From assembly GCA_028023455.1 (NCBI GenBank), contig JAQFVV010012476.1, positions 4,290,055 through 4,354,054 of the forward strand: 64,000 bases of DNA, written 5' to 3'. Origin of the DNA: Epiperipatus broadwayi. Lineage: Eukaryota > Onychophora > Udeonychophora > Euonychophora > Peripatidae. The notes under the pieces were generated by a model. The model searched no databases, was not told the origin of the DNA, and worked only from the letters and a program-made list of their open reading frames with translations. Positions 33,647-45,001 of the stretch are shown here, one piece after another. The position numbers and the translations under genes are program-made. Position 1 is the stretch's first letter. Each line of letters starts with the position of its first letter.

Positions 33647-33780
33647 ATCAGTGCTCAATTTATATTAAGATAGCAAATCTTCATACTTTAATGGACAGGC
33701 TTCAATCCACTCCAACTTCCAACTTTTCAGTCATCCATATCATTGAAAATCTGATGATGAAAACTCAAATCCCATGCTGA
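33440..33780. repeat. Foldback family A, copy 4
   Basis: It is collinear with 32865-33195 over almost its full length, about 575 bp downstream and in the same orientation. It differs by a C-run plus (CA)n(TA)n microsatellite at 33607-33648 inside the left arm. The left tRNA-like part, read on minus, gives TTAGTTGTATGAGATAGTAT and then CTGAGTTCAAATCC. The right end is AACTCAAATCCCA. Confidence 0.7.
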
Positions 33781-34783
33781 TGCTAATATTATTGCCATGC
33801 CCATGTTGATTATAAAAATTATGCAATGCTAATTTTAAAATTATTTGATATTATAATTTTATTTAGAATATAATATGTTCTGTAAGTGCCACAGCATAAT
33901 ATGATAGGAAATGTTTTTAAAATTTATTAAAAATATTTTATATGATATTTTTATAAGAATTTATAATTTTAGATGTGATTATTGAGAAGTAGCAATTAAG
34001 TAGATATATTATTTAAAGAATCGTGAAAATATTCTAATAGTTCAATGTTGTTTTTGTGATAGTAGTTGAATATATGTAAAATCCCTCATTATATTTAGCT
34101 ACATTGTATTAATTTGTTTAGTATTAGTATTAGGAGATGAACCTGAGCTGTTAAATAATTATAAGCGTTTGATGAAGTGATACTGGATAGGAATTTGAGT
34201 TAATATTAAGTTTCAATATTATCTTTTATGAAACAATAATAGTAATTGATTTATTGTTTTATAATAAATTTTATGAATTGTTTAGTTAGGATTTACTTTA
34301 GGTGTATTGTGAGCCATGAGAATATTACAAGGTAGTTTTGTTATATAGATTAAGTAGGCATAATATTCTTATGCCATTGAGAGTATATCTTTCAGGGTAC
34401 ATCCTCAATGTTAATCCAACTGTGTACCCTGCTGAATGTCTCATGCAAGAAATTTTTATAATTCCTTGTTAGTGTTTTAATTGAAATATATTATAAGAGT
34501 AAATAAAAAGCTAATCATATTTTAAATTGTTATTATTATAAATGAACTGGGAATCTGATTTGAACCTTAGAATTTAGTTTATGTGTTTTTTGATTTTCTT
34601 AGTTTACTATTTAAATAAGATAAATTAATGTAGATGTTGATTTTATTAGATATAATATGTTATAAATATTTACTAAGCTAGCCCAAGTATGTTTTAATAA
34701 GTGTATTGTTTTGATTCGATCAGGATTTGGAAGTATAGTGGTTGAAAGTTGAGCCAGAGAATCCTTTTTTTAATTCGGTAAGG

Positions 34784-34788
<5 letters not shown>
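33781..34788. other. Intergenic A+T-rich sequence
   Basis: No feature seen. Confidence 0.45.

Positions 34789-34851
<63 letters not shown>
34789..34851. repeat. Compound microsatellite (TA)n(TG)n
   Basis: Uninterrupted TA dinucleotides followed by TG dinucleotides. Confidence 0.92.
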
Positions 34852-34852
<1 letters not shown>

Positions 34853-35362
34853 GCAGTGTTGAGTCTCATTCTAGAAAGAATTATATGCAGAAACTAACCA
34901 TATATATAAATTTCATGTTCACATTATAAACAAAACACAACACAATGCCATTGTCCTTTCAACTGTGCACAATATGACTAGACTCTGCCTTTTTAATTTG
35001 CATTGGCTGAATATGCATATTTTGTAAAGAACTTTTTTATCTCTAGCTATAATAGTTAAAATAATTCATAAAATATCCTTTTACAAATTGATAGTGGATG
35101 GCAACAATTAGTAGCAGCCATTATAGAATAATCATGTGGAGGAAAATTATTCAAAAAGTTGAACTTCTAAGCAGTTTACTTTCAATGTGTTTCCAGTCTA
35201 ATTTTCATTTAAAGAGTAAAAATCTTAGCCAAAAGTAGTAAGTGGATATCCATTTACTGCTTAATTGTAATATTGACTTGTTAACAGATTGGTGATATTC
35301 TATTGATATTTTAAGCTTGAAGACTTATACTTAGTAAATAATTAGGTATCACTTAAGTCTTT

Positions 35363-35365
<3 letters not shown>
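34852..35365. other. Intergenic sequence
   Basis: No gene. AGTAAGTGGATATCCATTTA near 35238 contains the palindrome TGGATATCCA, also present near 7981. Confidence 0.35.

Positions 35366-35403
<38 letters not shown>
35366..35403. repeat. Compound microsatellite (CA)n(TA)n
   Basis: Pure CA then TA dinucleotides. Confidence 0.9.
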
Positions 35404-35404
<1 letters not shown>

Positions 35405-35412
35405 GAACACAG

Positions 35413-35850
35413 ACAACACCTAAACAATATCAATGTCAATAACAACCGACAATCTCAATCTGTTGTAAAATCAACCTCTTTTTACAATAAGATGAAGATC
35501 CACCTTCATCTACCATCCATTATATTTATATAGACACTATAGATTATAACTTGACTAAAGACATTGAGATAATTGATTTAAAGAAATTTAAATAAACCCC
35601 ATCAAAGAGGCAAATATAACCTGTTCTGAAAGCAGACTAATAAATAATCAATTGTAACTTTAAAAATCCACTGAAATTATGCATTCCTTAGAAAATAAAG
35701 CTAATAATTTCCAATGCTATATAGATTTACAAATGTAAATATATGAAAGCTATCAACACCTAAACAATACCAATAGCAGTAACAATCAACAATCTCAATC
35801 TGTTGTCAAGGCAACTTCCTTTTTACAATAAAGATGGATACCCAACTTCA
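35413..35850. repeat. Direct repeat pair, units of about 96 bp
   Basis: 35413-35508 and 35753-35850 share CAACACCTAAACAATA, CAATCTCAATCTGTTGT, TTTTTACAATAA and the ending CAACTTCA or CACCTTCA. They are 340 bp apart in the same orientation. Probably two copies of an unnamed short repeat. Confidence 0.65.
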
Positions 35851-35875
35851 CATTTATATATTTAAGTAATTTTAT

Positions 35876-36218
35876 AATTGAATATTTATAAATACAGTAA
35901 TTAGATATATGTAAAGTATAACTTTAAAAAATTTATCCACTTAGGAGCACTTTCGGCCATCCTTATAAAAATATTGCAAATTGAAAAAATAATGGCGAAA
36001 GGAAAATAGGGTAAGCTATGCTAATATACAAATACAAACAAGACCTAATTAACAGACAGGCAGCAAACATTAAAATCACATAATTGTGGGAAGGTTAGTC
36101 TTTCAAAGTGTTAGTTGACAAAGGCTGCAAGGATGGTCGAAAGTGTTCCTAAGTGGATAAAATTTTTAAAGTTATACTTTACATATATCTAATTACTCTA
36201 TTTATAAATATTCAATTA
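35876..36218. repeat. Long inverted repeat with about 90-bp arms (foldback element)
   Basis: The left arm (35876-35963) runs TAATTGAATATTTATAAATA to CACTTTCGGCCATCCTT. The right arm (36129-36218) runs AAGGATGGTCGAAAGTGTTC to TTTATAAATATTCAATTA. The arms are nearly perfect complements. The 165-base centre has no similarity to other repeats that I noticed. The family is unknown, and ends are not flanked by an obvious target duplication. Confidence 0.8.
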
Positions 36219-36249
36219 GAAGGTTGCATATAATAATTATATTTGTAAG

Positions 36250-36420
36250 GTGCATAATCATTACATAAAGTAGTATATATTAAGGCTAGAACCTTAAGAC
36301 TATGTGCCTGAAAAAATGACAGTAGGGACCTCTGCAAATCTTTAACACGAGATTTATTTAAAAGACAAGAGCGGCCTGCATATATTGATTTGAAGAAATA
36401 CAGACATCAAATTTTAATAT
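36250..36420. repeat. Single-arm relative of the 15831 hairpin
   Basis: Blocks TTAAGGCTAGAACCTTAAGA, CTATGTGCC, GACCTCTGCAAATCTTTAAC and ACGAGATTT resemble, in order, TATAAGGCTATAACCTTAGT, GCACCTTGTG, and the AAACCTCTAC...CAAATCTT region of 15836-15935. It is divergent and unpaired here. Confidence 0.4.
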
Positions 36421-38640
36421 ATATATATATATTATAACGGGACAGCCTATTTGATAGCCTTAGTTGAGGCATCAATTATAACGGAACGGCATTTAATCAT
36501 CCCAGTTGATGTATTAATTGTAATATAATCAATTATATTTAATGTTTAGAAATCATTAACTTAATGCTTCATAGTTAGGTTCGCCAAATATAACAGAATG
36601 GATTATATTTAAAATCTAAGTTGGTCTTGTTAAATATAAAGAGATGATTAAATTCCTTAGAAAGAGGATACGCATTTCACTACAATCGGACTTTGGGTCT
36701 TCAAGTAGAATGCTAGAAATGAATCGATGAAATACCAAGTCCATGATTATATATACCTCTATTATGTTAGCTCATTAATCTTTAAATAAGTTTAAATACA
36801 ATTTAGACCAGGACATCCATCTTTCATCCCTCTTTCAGTCACCATTATGCCACGATATTTAAACTCACGGAGAATTTGCAATCAGCTCTTTTCAGGAATA
36901 ATTTCAAAAACAAGTTATTTCATATGCCTCTATATAAGCATTAATTATAACTATTATTCATATGACATTTATAATACTAGCATATATATAATATAATTCA
37001 ATAATGATTAGACAAAGAGATCACGTTAACAAATCAATATTTAATAAACAATAAAAAAATATAATAGAATAGATAATAAAATATTAATAAATAAATACGG
37101 ATGAATTTTATCATTTTAAAAGAATATTAATAAATGATATTTTTTTTATTTAATACCCTACGATAAAACTCAATACTATAATAAACTTTCAAAAATTAAA
37201 GAAAATAGCTTAAATTAACAGATATATAAAAACAATATCTGGGTTCAAAAATTAATAATTTATGTAACTTATTAATTTTTTTACCGTTCTTATTTATATG
37301 CTTCACAATTACCCATATATAAGTATTATTTGCCATTGTATAACATATATTATATGTATTTTAATAAATAAAAATACATTAAACGTTTACAATATTACGT
37401 AGTAAACACAATACAATCCTGTTTAAGATATCTGTCAAATAATAACTATTTTTTATATCCCTCATCTAATTTAATGAATTATGTTAAGCTTTCAATTAAT
37501 TATATTTAATAATAATATAATTTTCCTTTTAAGATATATATGATGCGATGCCAAATTTGAAATAAAGATAATAATAATAATAATAAACATATTAAAATAA
37601 TATAAGCATTATTATAATATATGTAAATAAATAATAAAGGAAACTTAGTTATAAGAGAGTTGAGAGTAGATATTGAAGTCTATAGTTCATCATCCCAATG
37701 AAGATCTCTTACGAAGCATATCACCAATCCATTTGTACAATGATGATTCCATTTATCCTTAAACGATAAACTGTTAATAACATCCAATGACCGGATTAAT
37801 GTGAAATAAAATAAATATTCTTCGAATGTAGATGTTCTTAATCTTCATTTCTCTATTATCACTAGACGTTCTATATATTCAATATTTCAAAATATTTTAA
37901 AATAGCATGCAAGGTTGGTTTCGAAACCTTTTATGATATAATGAGTGTACTACTCAGTGCACATTGTTTTATCCTTAATATATATAATTATCTTAAATTT
38001 ATATATATCCGAAGAATAATGGAAGAGTTAAAACAACGTAGTTTCAAAACTTAAACAGACGTTCTTTTCCTTTATATTGCTATTCCTTTAAGATTAAGTA
38101 GAAAATTAAATATATTTTCCTTGTAGACTTTGAATCCACAAATTATTTTAATTTGAAAAAGTTAATATTTAAATTCCAATCGCTAAATAGTAGTATTGAT
38201 AGAAGAAAAATGCTATTTTTAAAGAGAAAAGATTTTCTTTTTTCTTTCGTTTTTTTTTATTTTCCAGAGCACGAACGAATCTGCTCGTGTGTTATATAAG
38301 TTCATGTTTAATTCAACTATCAATTGTTCCACTGACATTAAGATTTAATAATAAAATAAAAAAAATATATAAGTATTTATTCTTAACTTCAAATCTGGCA
38401 TTTTACTCAAAAGCTTAAGGTATATATTATTTAAAACTTAAATGTATATATAAATAGTACATATATGTTACATAATAAAATAGTCAAATAAAAATTTATA
38501 TTTATAAATAATTTCACAAGAGATAAAACACGCTAGACTAATAATAACAACTGTAAGTTACTATTATAATATATATTGTGCCATTACAATTTAGTCACTA
38601 GCTAAATTTATAGTAATGTGCAGGTAGAAAAGGTAAACCA
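36421..38640. other. Very A+T-rich intergenic sequence
   Basis: Near 36430-36620, ATTATAACGGGACAGCC, ATTATAACGGAACGGC and ATATAACAGAATGG recur, a loose three-part repeat after an AT tract. The remainder holds AAT/ATA runs (about 37567-37585) and no gene. Confidence 0.4.
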
Positions 38641-38649
38641 AAAATCATC

Positions 38650-38735
38650 ATCACATTTTTATATAATCATAAATGAAGCTGTAGGGCATCCAAGTTCAAA
38701 CCCTACAAGGTCCAGTTCTAAAAACTTTAGACAGA
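38650..38735 (+). repeat. Possible tRNA-derived SINE piece
   Basis: AAGTTCAAACCCTACAAGG at 38692-38710 fits a tRNA B box. No convincing A box precedes it. Weak call. Confidence 0.3.
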
Positions 38736-38740
38736 GAATG

Positions 38741-41430
38741 GGTCAACAATTATATGCTTTATTTGTTTGTGTGTTGATAGAAAGGTAATACACACATTTA
38801 AACTATTTAATATTTAATTTTTCTTTAAAAAGCAAAGCTATAATGCATACATATAGGCAATGTATGTGTAAATTATTTAATTGTTGTATATTTCAAATAT
38901 TAAACATTTTAACTTTCTTTAAAACTAACCTATGCTTGATCAATTTTAATGTCTTATTCTATACTTTTATTTTGCTTTTCTTTAATTATAAGTGGGATTT
39001 AAAAGTTACAGATTTAATTAAATAATTGGTTTATAATTCCTAAGCTAGCAATCATATTATTTAAGGTTAGTTTATGAATGATTTGAAAGAATGCAGGATG
39101 TGTGTACATTACATACAAAAATTTACATTTCCTAAATATTGAAAGAAAAGGAAGTATTAAATCTGTCAAATTATTTTTTTTTTTTGTACAATTTTTTGTT
39201 AAAAGAGGAAATCTGTTTAATCAGATATCGATCTTTGTAGCAATTTTTTTTGTAAATGATTGTTTCACTTTGGGAGCTTATAATGGGTGAAAACTCTAAA
39301 AATTAAATTGTCTTATCTCAAGATCTAAAGAAGGAAGCTCAAAGATTTGAAGTGTTACCTGGATGTTAAAAAGAAAAAAAAACAAAAGAAAGGAAATAAG
39401 AATTGAGTCTATTTTTTTTTTTAAAACAAAAGTGTCTGGAAAAAGGATTGAACTTTTCAGTTGAAAAATAATATAGTTGAAAATAAATTAGAGATCTAAT
39501 TAAAACAAATTTGTCCAAAAATAGCAAGTGATGCTATCTCTGATTGGTTAAGTTAGCTAAAAATTGGATATAAAAAGCTGTCTTGAATTATTATTATGAT
39601 TGTGATTGATTCAGATTATTAAACTATCAAATTTGAATGTTGAAAATATAAGAAATGGCAGGCTAGAAAAATTATATGTATGTCCCATTTGCCGGACCAT
39701 CTGAAGGAAGCTGCACATCACATAGGAAAGAAAAGATGTGTCTAAAATAATATTCTACACCTTTCAACTGACCAGATAAATAAGATGTTTTTAATAGAAG
39801 GAAGAAAGCATTCACCTGCATTCAAAGAAGATGAATTAATCTACTGATAAATATTAATCATCAAGTCCAATTAATTGTTCCAACAACTGATTTTAAACTC
39901 AAGAAAATTTATAAATGTGAAAACAACTGCTGTATTTCATCCACATGCGTGACAGGAAGAGAAGAAAAATTAATATAATGATTTCCAAATTGTCCACTAA
40001 AGCAAATAACCTCAATAGAGTCATCATCATTAAATAGTTATACACCTCAAGAAAGAGATTGTTCCCACATAGTAGCTGCAGAAATATAGACAAGTTTGAA
40101 CCCTTGAAAATTTGCCACAAACAAAAGATCGGTAATATGACTTTTTATATCTATTTTCTTTATGATATCAGTCTTAATAAACATTTTAGCAATAAAGTGG
40201 TATATTTTATTTAAAGAACTTTTAAAGACTATTCAGATCAATTAAAAACAAGAATGTCTTACTAATAATAACTTTAAGCTTCATAAATGACCTTGAAAGT
40301 ATGAAAATTATTTGTTTATTAATTTTACAATATTAATGTGTAAAACAATTTTTTTTTATGGTGTTATGATTTTAGTTTTAACTGATATATTATTATTATT
40401 TTGGTTTTTAATAATATTTTGTTATTATGGGATAAAACACGCACATACATAATGATATTTTTATATGTGTAAAATTGGGAGTGAATGTGAAATAATCAGT
40501 AGTATTAGAATATTAGATTATTTTGTTTCAAGTTCAGTATAGATTTCAGCGCTTGGAAGGGAGGGGGAGAAAATAATTTAAAACTTGTTTCTAAAACTTG
40601 CTCTTTCAATTTTACTAACATTTTTTTTTACATTCTATTTACATGTTAGATTTTTAAAGTATGTGTGCTAATGAGCAGATAATATTTTTTTTAATATTTT
40701 TCTCATGGAGTGAAAATCATGGTCAATGTGACGTCCAACTTAATACAAATACATTTGAAGGGAAAGGGGGAAGAACTTAAAATTAATCTGAGGATTGTTA
40801 TATAATCAATTATTATTATTATTATTCATGTCAATTTTCATATTATCTAGAAATTTTTATGTATATGTTAGAAATGTAGTAATAAATATTAGTTTGTTTT
40901 ATTAAACGAGGCATATATATTTCATTAAGTGTAGTCTTTGTTAAGTGTGATTATTCATCATCATCAATGGTTGAATATTAGTTATTTAAGATATAAGTAA
41001 ATATGCTAAAATTAAGCAATAATTATGAATTTCTTTATAAAAAATTAGTTTTATGTTTAGGCTTAGTCCTAGAGCTGTAGTTGAAACCGTTGTCATTATT
41101 GTTATTATTATCATCATCATCATCGTCATCAACGTTTTAATTAATGAGCTGTTTAACTGTTTAAAGGCCATAAATAAATATTGATTTTTATAATATTTTG
41201 TGATTTCTTAGTATTATTATAACCACATCCCATCATCTATTTCATGCAAGGATGAGTGAATTGCCATCCTAAATTAGTTATATATAATCTGAGCTAGTAA
41301 ACTTACAAAACTATTGAAACACATTTGTTATGTTAAGATCTGAGAAATGATTTATGTTCAATGAACTCCACTGTGGTTTAAAGATGTTTTACTTTTACCT
41401 AAATATTAGTGCTTATAGTGATATGGCTCA
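38741..41430. other. Intergenic A+T-rich sequence
   Basis: No supported gene. Short open frames on both strands are low in complexity. ATC/TTA triplet runs lie at about 41096-41130. Confidence 0.45.
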
Positions 41431-41439
41431 AAAAGCAAA

Positions 41440-41565
41440 ATCTCTCATTTTTTTTATTAGAAATAAAGTACCAAAAAGGGATTCAAACCCGGTACATGTA
41501 AAAGGTTATTAGATATAACCGTGTCTAGATTCAGATAATCTAGTGGTGCCCTGCTAGACCATATT
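41440..41565 (-). repeat. tRNA-derived SINE piece
   Basis: On minus, TATGGTCTAGCAGGGCACC (41563-41545) is A-box-like, and CCGGGTTTGAATCCC (41492-41478) is a near-consensus B box, followed by a T/A-rich tail. The A-to-B distance of about 70 bases would suit a tRNA with a long variable arm, such as a leucine-type. Confidence 0.45.
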
Positions 41566-41796
41566 CACTTAGTATTTGTTTAAACATGCACTTAACATCA
41601 AACCAAGAAAGGAAAGTGGATAAAACCTACAGTCTGTATACCTGAGTTATATTTTATTGAAATTACTAGTGTACTCACTTCACGTGATTTCATAATACAT
41701 TGTTTTAATACTGGTTATTAATAATATCTTTTGATCATCATTTAATTTTTGAATTTACTTAGTTATTTCTATTTAAACACCATTTATTATGTTACA
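41566..41796. other. Intergenic A+T-rich sequence
   Basis: No feature. Confidence 0.4.
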
Positions 41797-41829
<33 letters not shown>

Positions 41830-41830
41830 A
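41797..41830. repeat. Compound microsatellite (AT)n(GT)n
   Basis: Preceded by GTTACAATATATA, the same end text as family E. Confidence 0.85.
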
Positions 41831-42118
41831 ACATGTGTGTAAGGTAAAGAAAATTTTAATTAAGCAATTTGTGGAGCATGGACTATCAAGCATTACTCCA
41901 AATAAGAACAATAAAGAAATATACTACTTTGGAGAACATATACATATACATAGTATTAGTTCCAGGAGCTTCCATATAATAAAAATATATAATAGCTATA
42001 TAGCTCTTATGAAAGTACTTCTTATTGTACTGAATGTCAGCTATTTAACTATTATATATTTTTATTACATGGAAGATCCCAAAAATACTATGATTTCATT
42101 TATCCATGAGAATATTAG

Positions 42119-42120
42119 AA

Positions 42121-42156
<36 letters not shown>
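42119..42156. repeat. Compound microsatellite (AT)n(GT)n at the LINE 5' junction
   Basis: AT then GT dinucleotides run directly into LINE sequence. The start of the overlapping open frame (repeated IY and CV residues) is microsatellite translation, not protein. Confidence 0.9.
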
Positions 42157-42465
42157 ATGGGTGTGCATAATGTTCTTAATAAATTTAACACAGGAAGTGA
42201 TCATCGATTAGTAAGGTATAAGATACGTGTTAGAGTAAAAATAGAGAGACAAAAATTATTAAGAAAAACAATATTTACAGTTCATATTCCTAATCTTCAG
42301 AAACATTCTAATGAATTTAAATTAGAACTTACAAATCGGTTTCAAGTATTAGTAGATTTTGAACATGATCCAGATTTGAATGAAATTAATATGAAAATAA
42401 CAGATACACTTTTAAAAACTGGAACAAAGATAGCTGGTAGAAAAAAAGCAGCAATTGATCAATAA
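42157..42465 (+). pseudogene. APE-type endonuclease C-terminus plus linker (LINE copy 1)
   Basis: The frame carries NTGSDHRLVRYKIR about 15 residues after the microsatellite translation. SDHR with the catalytic histidine is the last conserved block of APE-like LINE endonucleases, which nick the target DNA. The segment after it (FTVHIPNLQKHSNEF and on) is the linker toward the reverse transcriptase. The N-terminal endonuclease blocks are absent because the copy is 5'-truncated. A premature stop at 42463, overlapping the next frame by a few bases, marks a frameshift. Confidence 0.7.
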
Positions 42466-42955
42466 AATTTCTACTGAGACTAGAGAATTTATGAAGAAAA
42501 GAAGGAATATGAAGATATACAAAAATGATGCATTAAAAAGAATTGAATATCTTGAATTTTGTAAAATGGTGTGGAAAAGAGTTGAAAATGATATAAGAAA
42601 GTATAACTGTGAACTAGCAAGGAAAGCTGTAGAAGAAAATAAAAGTCTTAAGAATGTAAAACAACATTTTGGTATTGGTAGGAAATTTATATCTGCAATA
42701 AGAAAAAAATATGGAATTATTACTAAAAAGAGAGATGACCTCATAAAATTGGTAGAAGATTTTTATCAAAAATTATATAGTAATAAAGAACAAGTACCTC
42801 CTATATCTATTACATCTTCCAAATTGCCCAGAATTTTAAATGAAGAAGTGCGACATGCAATTAAATGTATGAAGAAAGGAAAGCCTCCAGGTAATAATGG
42901 AATTATAATTCATATATTAAAAGAAGCAGGTGAAGAAATAAATTTTTTTTAGCAA
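42455..42955 (+). pseudogene. LINE reverse transcriptase, N-terminal thumb/finger region (copy 1)
   Basis: An open frame of 165 residues. The basic helix-rich start (STETREFMKKRRNM) is the usual region before the polymerase in RTE-like proteins. VEDFYQKLYSNKEQ and then KCMKKGKPPGNNGI match the RT block that includes the K-x-x-K-A-P-G-x-D-G-I motif, where the expected aspartate is asparagine. The frame stops at 42952 in a run of T, after which the protein continues in another frame, so one base has been gained or lost in the T run. Confidence 0.75.
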
Positions 42956-43524
42956 AGTTATATACCAAATGTCTAAATAATAAAGATGTACCAGATGATG
43001 GGAAAAATGCAGTAAAAATATTAATATTTAAAAAAGGTGATAAAGAATATATTAGAAATTACAGACCTATCAGCCTTTTATCAGTTTTATATAAAATTTT
43101 TACCAAGATAATTACAACTCGTCTACAGAGAACATTGGATTTTCACCAACCAAGAGAACAAGCTGTATTTAAAAGTGGTTTTAGTACAGTAGATCATATT
43201 CAGGTATTGAGAGAAGTTATAGAAAGGACAAATGAATATGAGTTGTCATTATGTTTTGGATTTGTAGATTATGAAAAAGCATTTGATTCTATAAACATTT
43301 CTTCAGTGATTAAAGCATTGGATCATCAAGGTATAGATCCAGGATATTGTCATATTTTAAAGAATATTTATAAAAATGCATCAGCAACAATTAGATTACA
43401 TAATGATATTGGGAAAGTCAACATTGAGAAAGGTGTAAGACAAGGTGACTCTATATCTCCAAAACTTTTTACAGCAGTGCTGCAAGAAGTATTTTGTGGA
43501 TTAAAATGGAAACTAAAGGAGTGA
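42953..43524 (+). pseudogene. LINE reverse transcriptase, catalytic palm part 1 (copy 1)
   Basis: The frame is open well before the ATG at 43135. IRNYRPISLLSVLYKIFTK is the RT block with the R-P-I-S-L motif, GFVDYEKAFDSI holds the first catalytic aspartate (motif A), and GVRQGDSISPKLF is the R-Q-G-D-x-x-S-P block (motif B). These residues are all intact. The frame ends at 43524 after LKWKLKE, while the next domain continues in another frame that overlaps by 31 bases, so one indel near 43500-43520 separates the two halves of the active site. Confidence 0.85.
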
Positions 43525-44243
43525 AAGTAAATGGAGATTATTTAAGTCATTTAGATTTTGCAGATGATGCAGTTGTTTTTGCAAATAATGCTTCAGAGCT
43601 GCAGGAAATGTTGCAGGAGTTATCATATGAAAGTAGTAAAGTAGGACTAAAGATAAATGTTAAAAAAACTACAGTAATGTTTAATCGATTTGCTCAAAAT
43701 ATGAAAATAAAGATTGATTATGATGAATTAGAAGAAGTTAACAGTTACAAATACCTTGGTCAGGTTATTAATACAGATGGAAATATAATGGAGGAAATTA
43801 TTCATAGAATTAAACTTGGTTGGGGTGCTTTTGGTAGAAATAACATGATACTAAAAGGAAATATGTCTATGTGTTTGAAAAGGAAGGTTTTTAACAAATG
43901 TGTTTTACCAGTTCTTACTTATGAATCTGAGACTTGGACACTTAATAGAAGAGCAATACAGAGACTTCAGACCACTCAAAGAAGTATGGAGAGATTTATG
44001 TTGGGAGTAACAAGAAGAGATCGAAAACGCAATGTATGGGTAAGAGAACAAACAGGTGTTACTGACCTCATTGAAAAAATTAAAAGATTGAAGTGGAGTT
44101 GGGCTGGACATATTGCTAGAAGAGATGATAATAGATGGACAATTGAAATTTTAAATTGGATTCCAAGAGATTGTAAAAGACCCAGAAAGAGACCACATGT
44201 GAGATGGATAGATGAAATAAGAAAATGTGCAGGGGTGATGTAG
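43494..44243 (+). pseudogene. LINE reverse transcriptase palm part 2 and C-terminal region (copy 1)
   Basis: HLDFADDAVVFANN supplies the F-A-D-D catalytic motif C with both aspartates, followed by GLKINVKKTTVM (motif D region) and YKYLGQVINTDG (motif E). The C-terminal part has the typical YESETWTLNRR, QRSMERFMLGVTRRDR, WSWAGHIARRDDNRW and RKRPHVRWIDEIRKCAG blocks of RTE-like endonuclease/reverse transcriptases. It is 249 codons, uninterrupted. A stop at 44241 comes slightly early compared with what follows (RREAKDRRRW can be read in another frame), so the real end was near 44300. Confidence 0.88.
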
Positions 44244-44364
44244 AGAAGAGAAGCTAAAGATCGGAGAAGATGGATTAAACTTGGAGAGACCTTTATCCTG
44301 CAGTGGATTGATAATTGTTGATAATGATGATGATGATGATGCGTGTGTAATAGTAAAAAATTAG

Positions 44365-44720
44365 AAACTGGTTGGAAGCATTGGAGATGTGATCATGGAG
44401 AAGGATGGATAAAATAAGTTAAATGAATGAAATGACAAATGAAGAAGTTTCAAAAAGGATAAATGAAAAAGGAAGATTGGTTGAAGAAATTAAAGATAGA
44501 AAAAGAATGGGATTAGATATATCTTAAGAAGAAAGAATAGTTTGATGAAAGATCTTTTGGAGGGAATGGTGTTTGTAAACAAAAAGAATGAAAAAGATTG
44601 ATCTTGCTGAATGATATATGATATGGGAGGAAATATTTAGATTTGAAGAGCTGGACAATGAAAAGAACAGAGTGGGAAAATGAATAAATTTGCGATGTGA
44701 ATGATCTCTGGACAAGTCCA
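44365..44720 (+). pseudogene. Fragment of a second LINE family (reverse transcriptase C-terminus)
   Basis: Across several frames the text reads LEALEM then SWRRMDKIS, MTNEEVSKRINEKGRLVEEI, then after breaks DLKSWTMKRTEW. These follow the order of another common LINE tail (the E-M-W-x-W-R-R-M, I-S-N-E-E-V-L-x-R and DxKRxAxDRxxW blocks). It is distinct from the neighbouring RTE-like copies, which have different tail motifs. Many stops and frame changes, so old. It starts right after the GAT tail of LINE copy 1. Confidence 0.6.
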
Positions 44721-44833
44721 TATGACTGACTATTATTAACTGATATTTATGTAGGAAATCAACAGAAAAGTAAGAATTGAACACATTAAATTTTCTTATT
44801 AAGCACCGAACATTTCACCTATATATATATATA

Positions 44834-44995
44834 TATGAAAACCATAAAACAATACAATACTAGATTAAATTCAAAATTTTACCAAAATCCTTTCACAACC
44901 ATGGTTTCATCTACTACAAATAGACCTTCTCAAGTGAAACTCAAACTATAAGAAATAACAAATATATACACACAATCAAAACTTTCCATAATATA
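44834..44995 (-). mobile_element. Penelope-like 3' end fragment, copy 4
   Basis: AAAACCATAAAACAATACAA and the following 130 bases match the non-coding 3' end of copies 1 and 2 (2190 and 25421), including CATGGTTTCATCTACTACAA. AT tracts lie at both ends (44820-44834 and 44990-45001). No coding sequence remains. Confidence 0.75.
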
Positions 44996-45001
44996 TATAT
45001 A

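Larger units (their letters stand above)
42157..44335 (+). mobile_element. RTE-like LINE, copy 1 (5'-truncated)
   Basis: The copy keeps the last residues of an APE-type endonuclease, almost the whole reverse transcriptase and the C-terminal region, and ends with TTGATAATGATGATGATGAT, a short triplet tail of the kind used by RTE-like LINEs in place of poly-A. Only a few frame errors are present, so it is the best-preserved of four copies (others at 46803, 55376 and 59470, all on plus). It begins at the compound microsatellite. No target duplication was identified. Confidence 0.85.

Noticed and set aside
42106-42156. Start of an open frame with repeated IY and CV residues
   Set aside because: It is translated microsatellite; the real LINE text begins after it.
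41817-42170. 117-codon plus-strand frame starting MCVCEHVC
   Set aside because: Bounded by microsatellite translation at both ends, with no domain.
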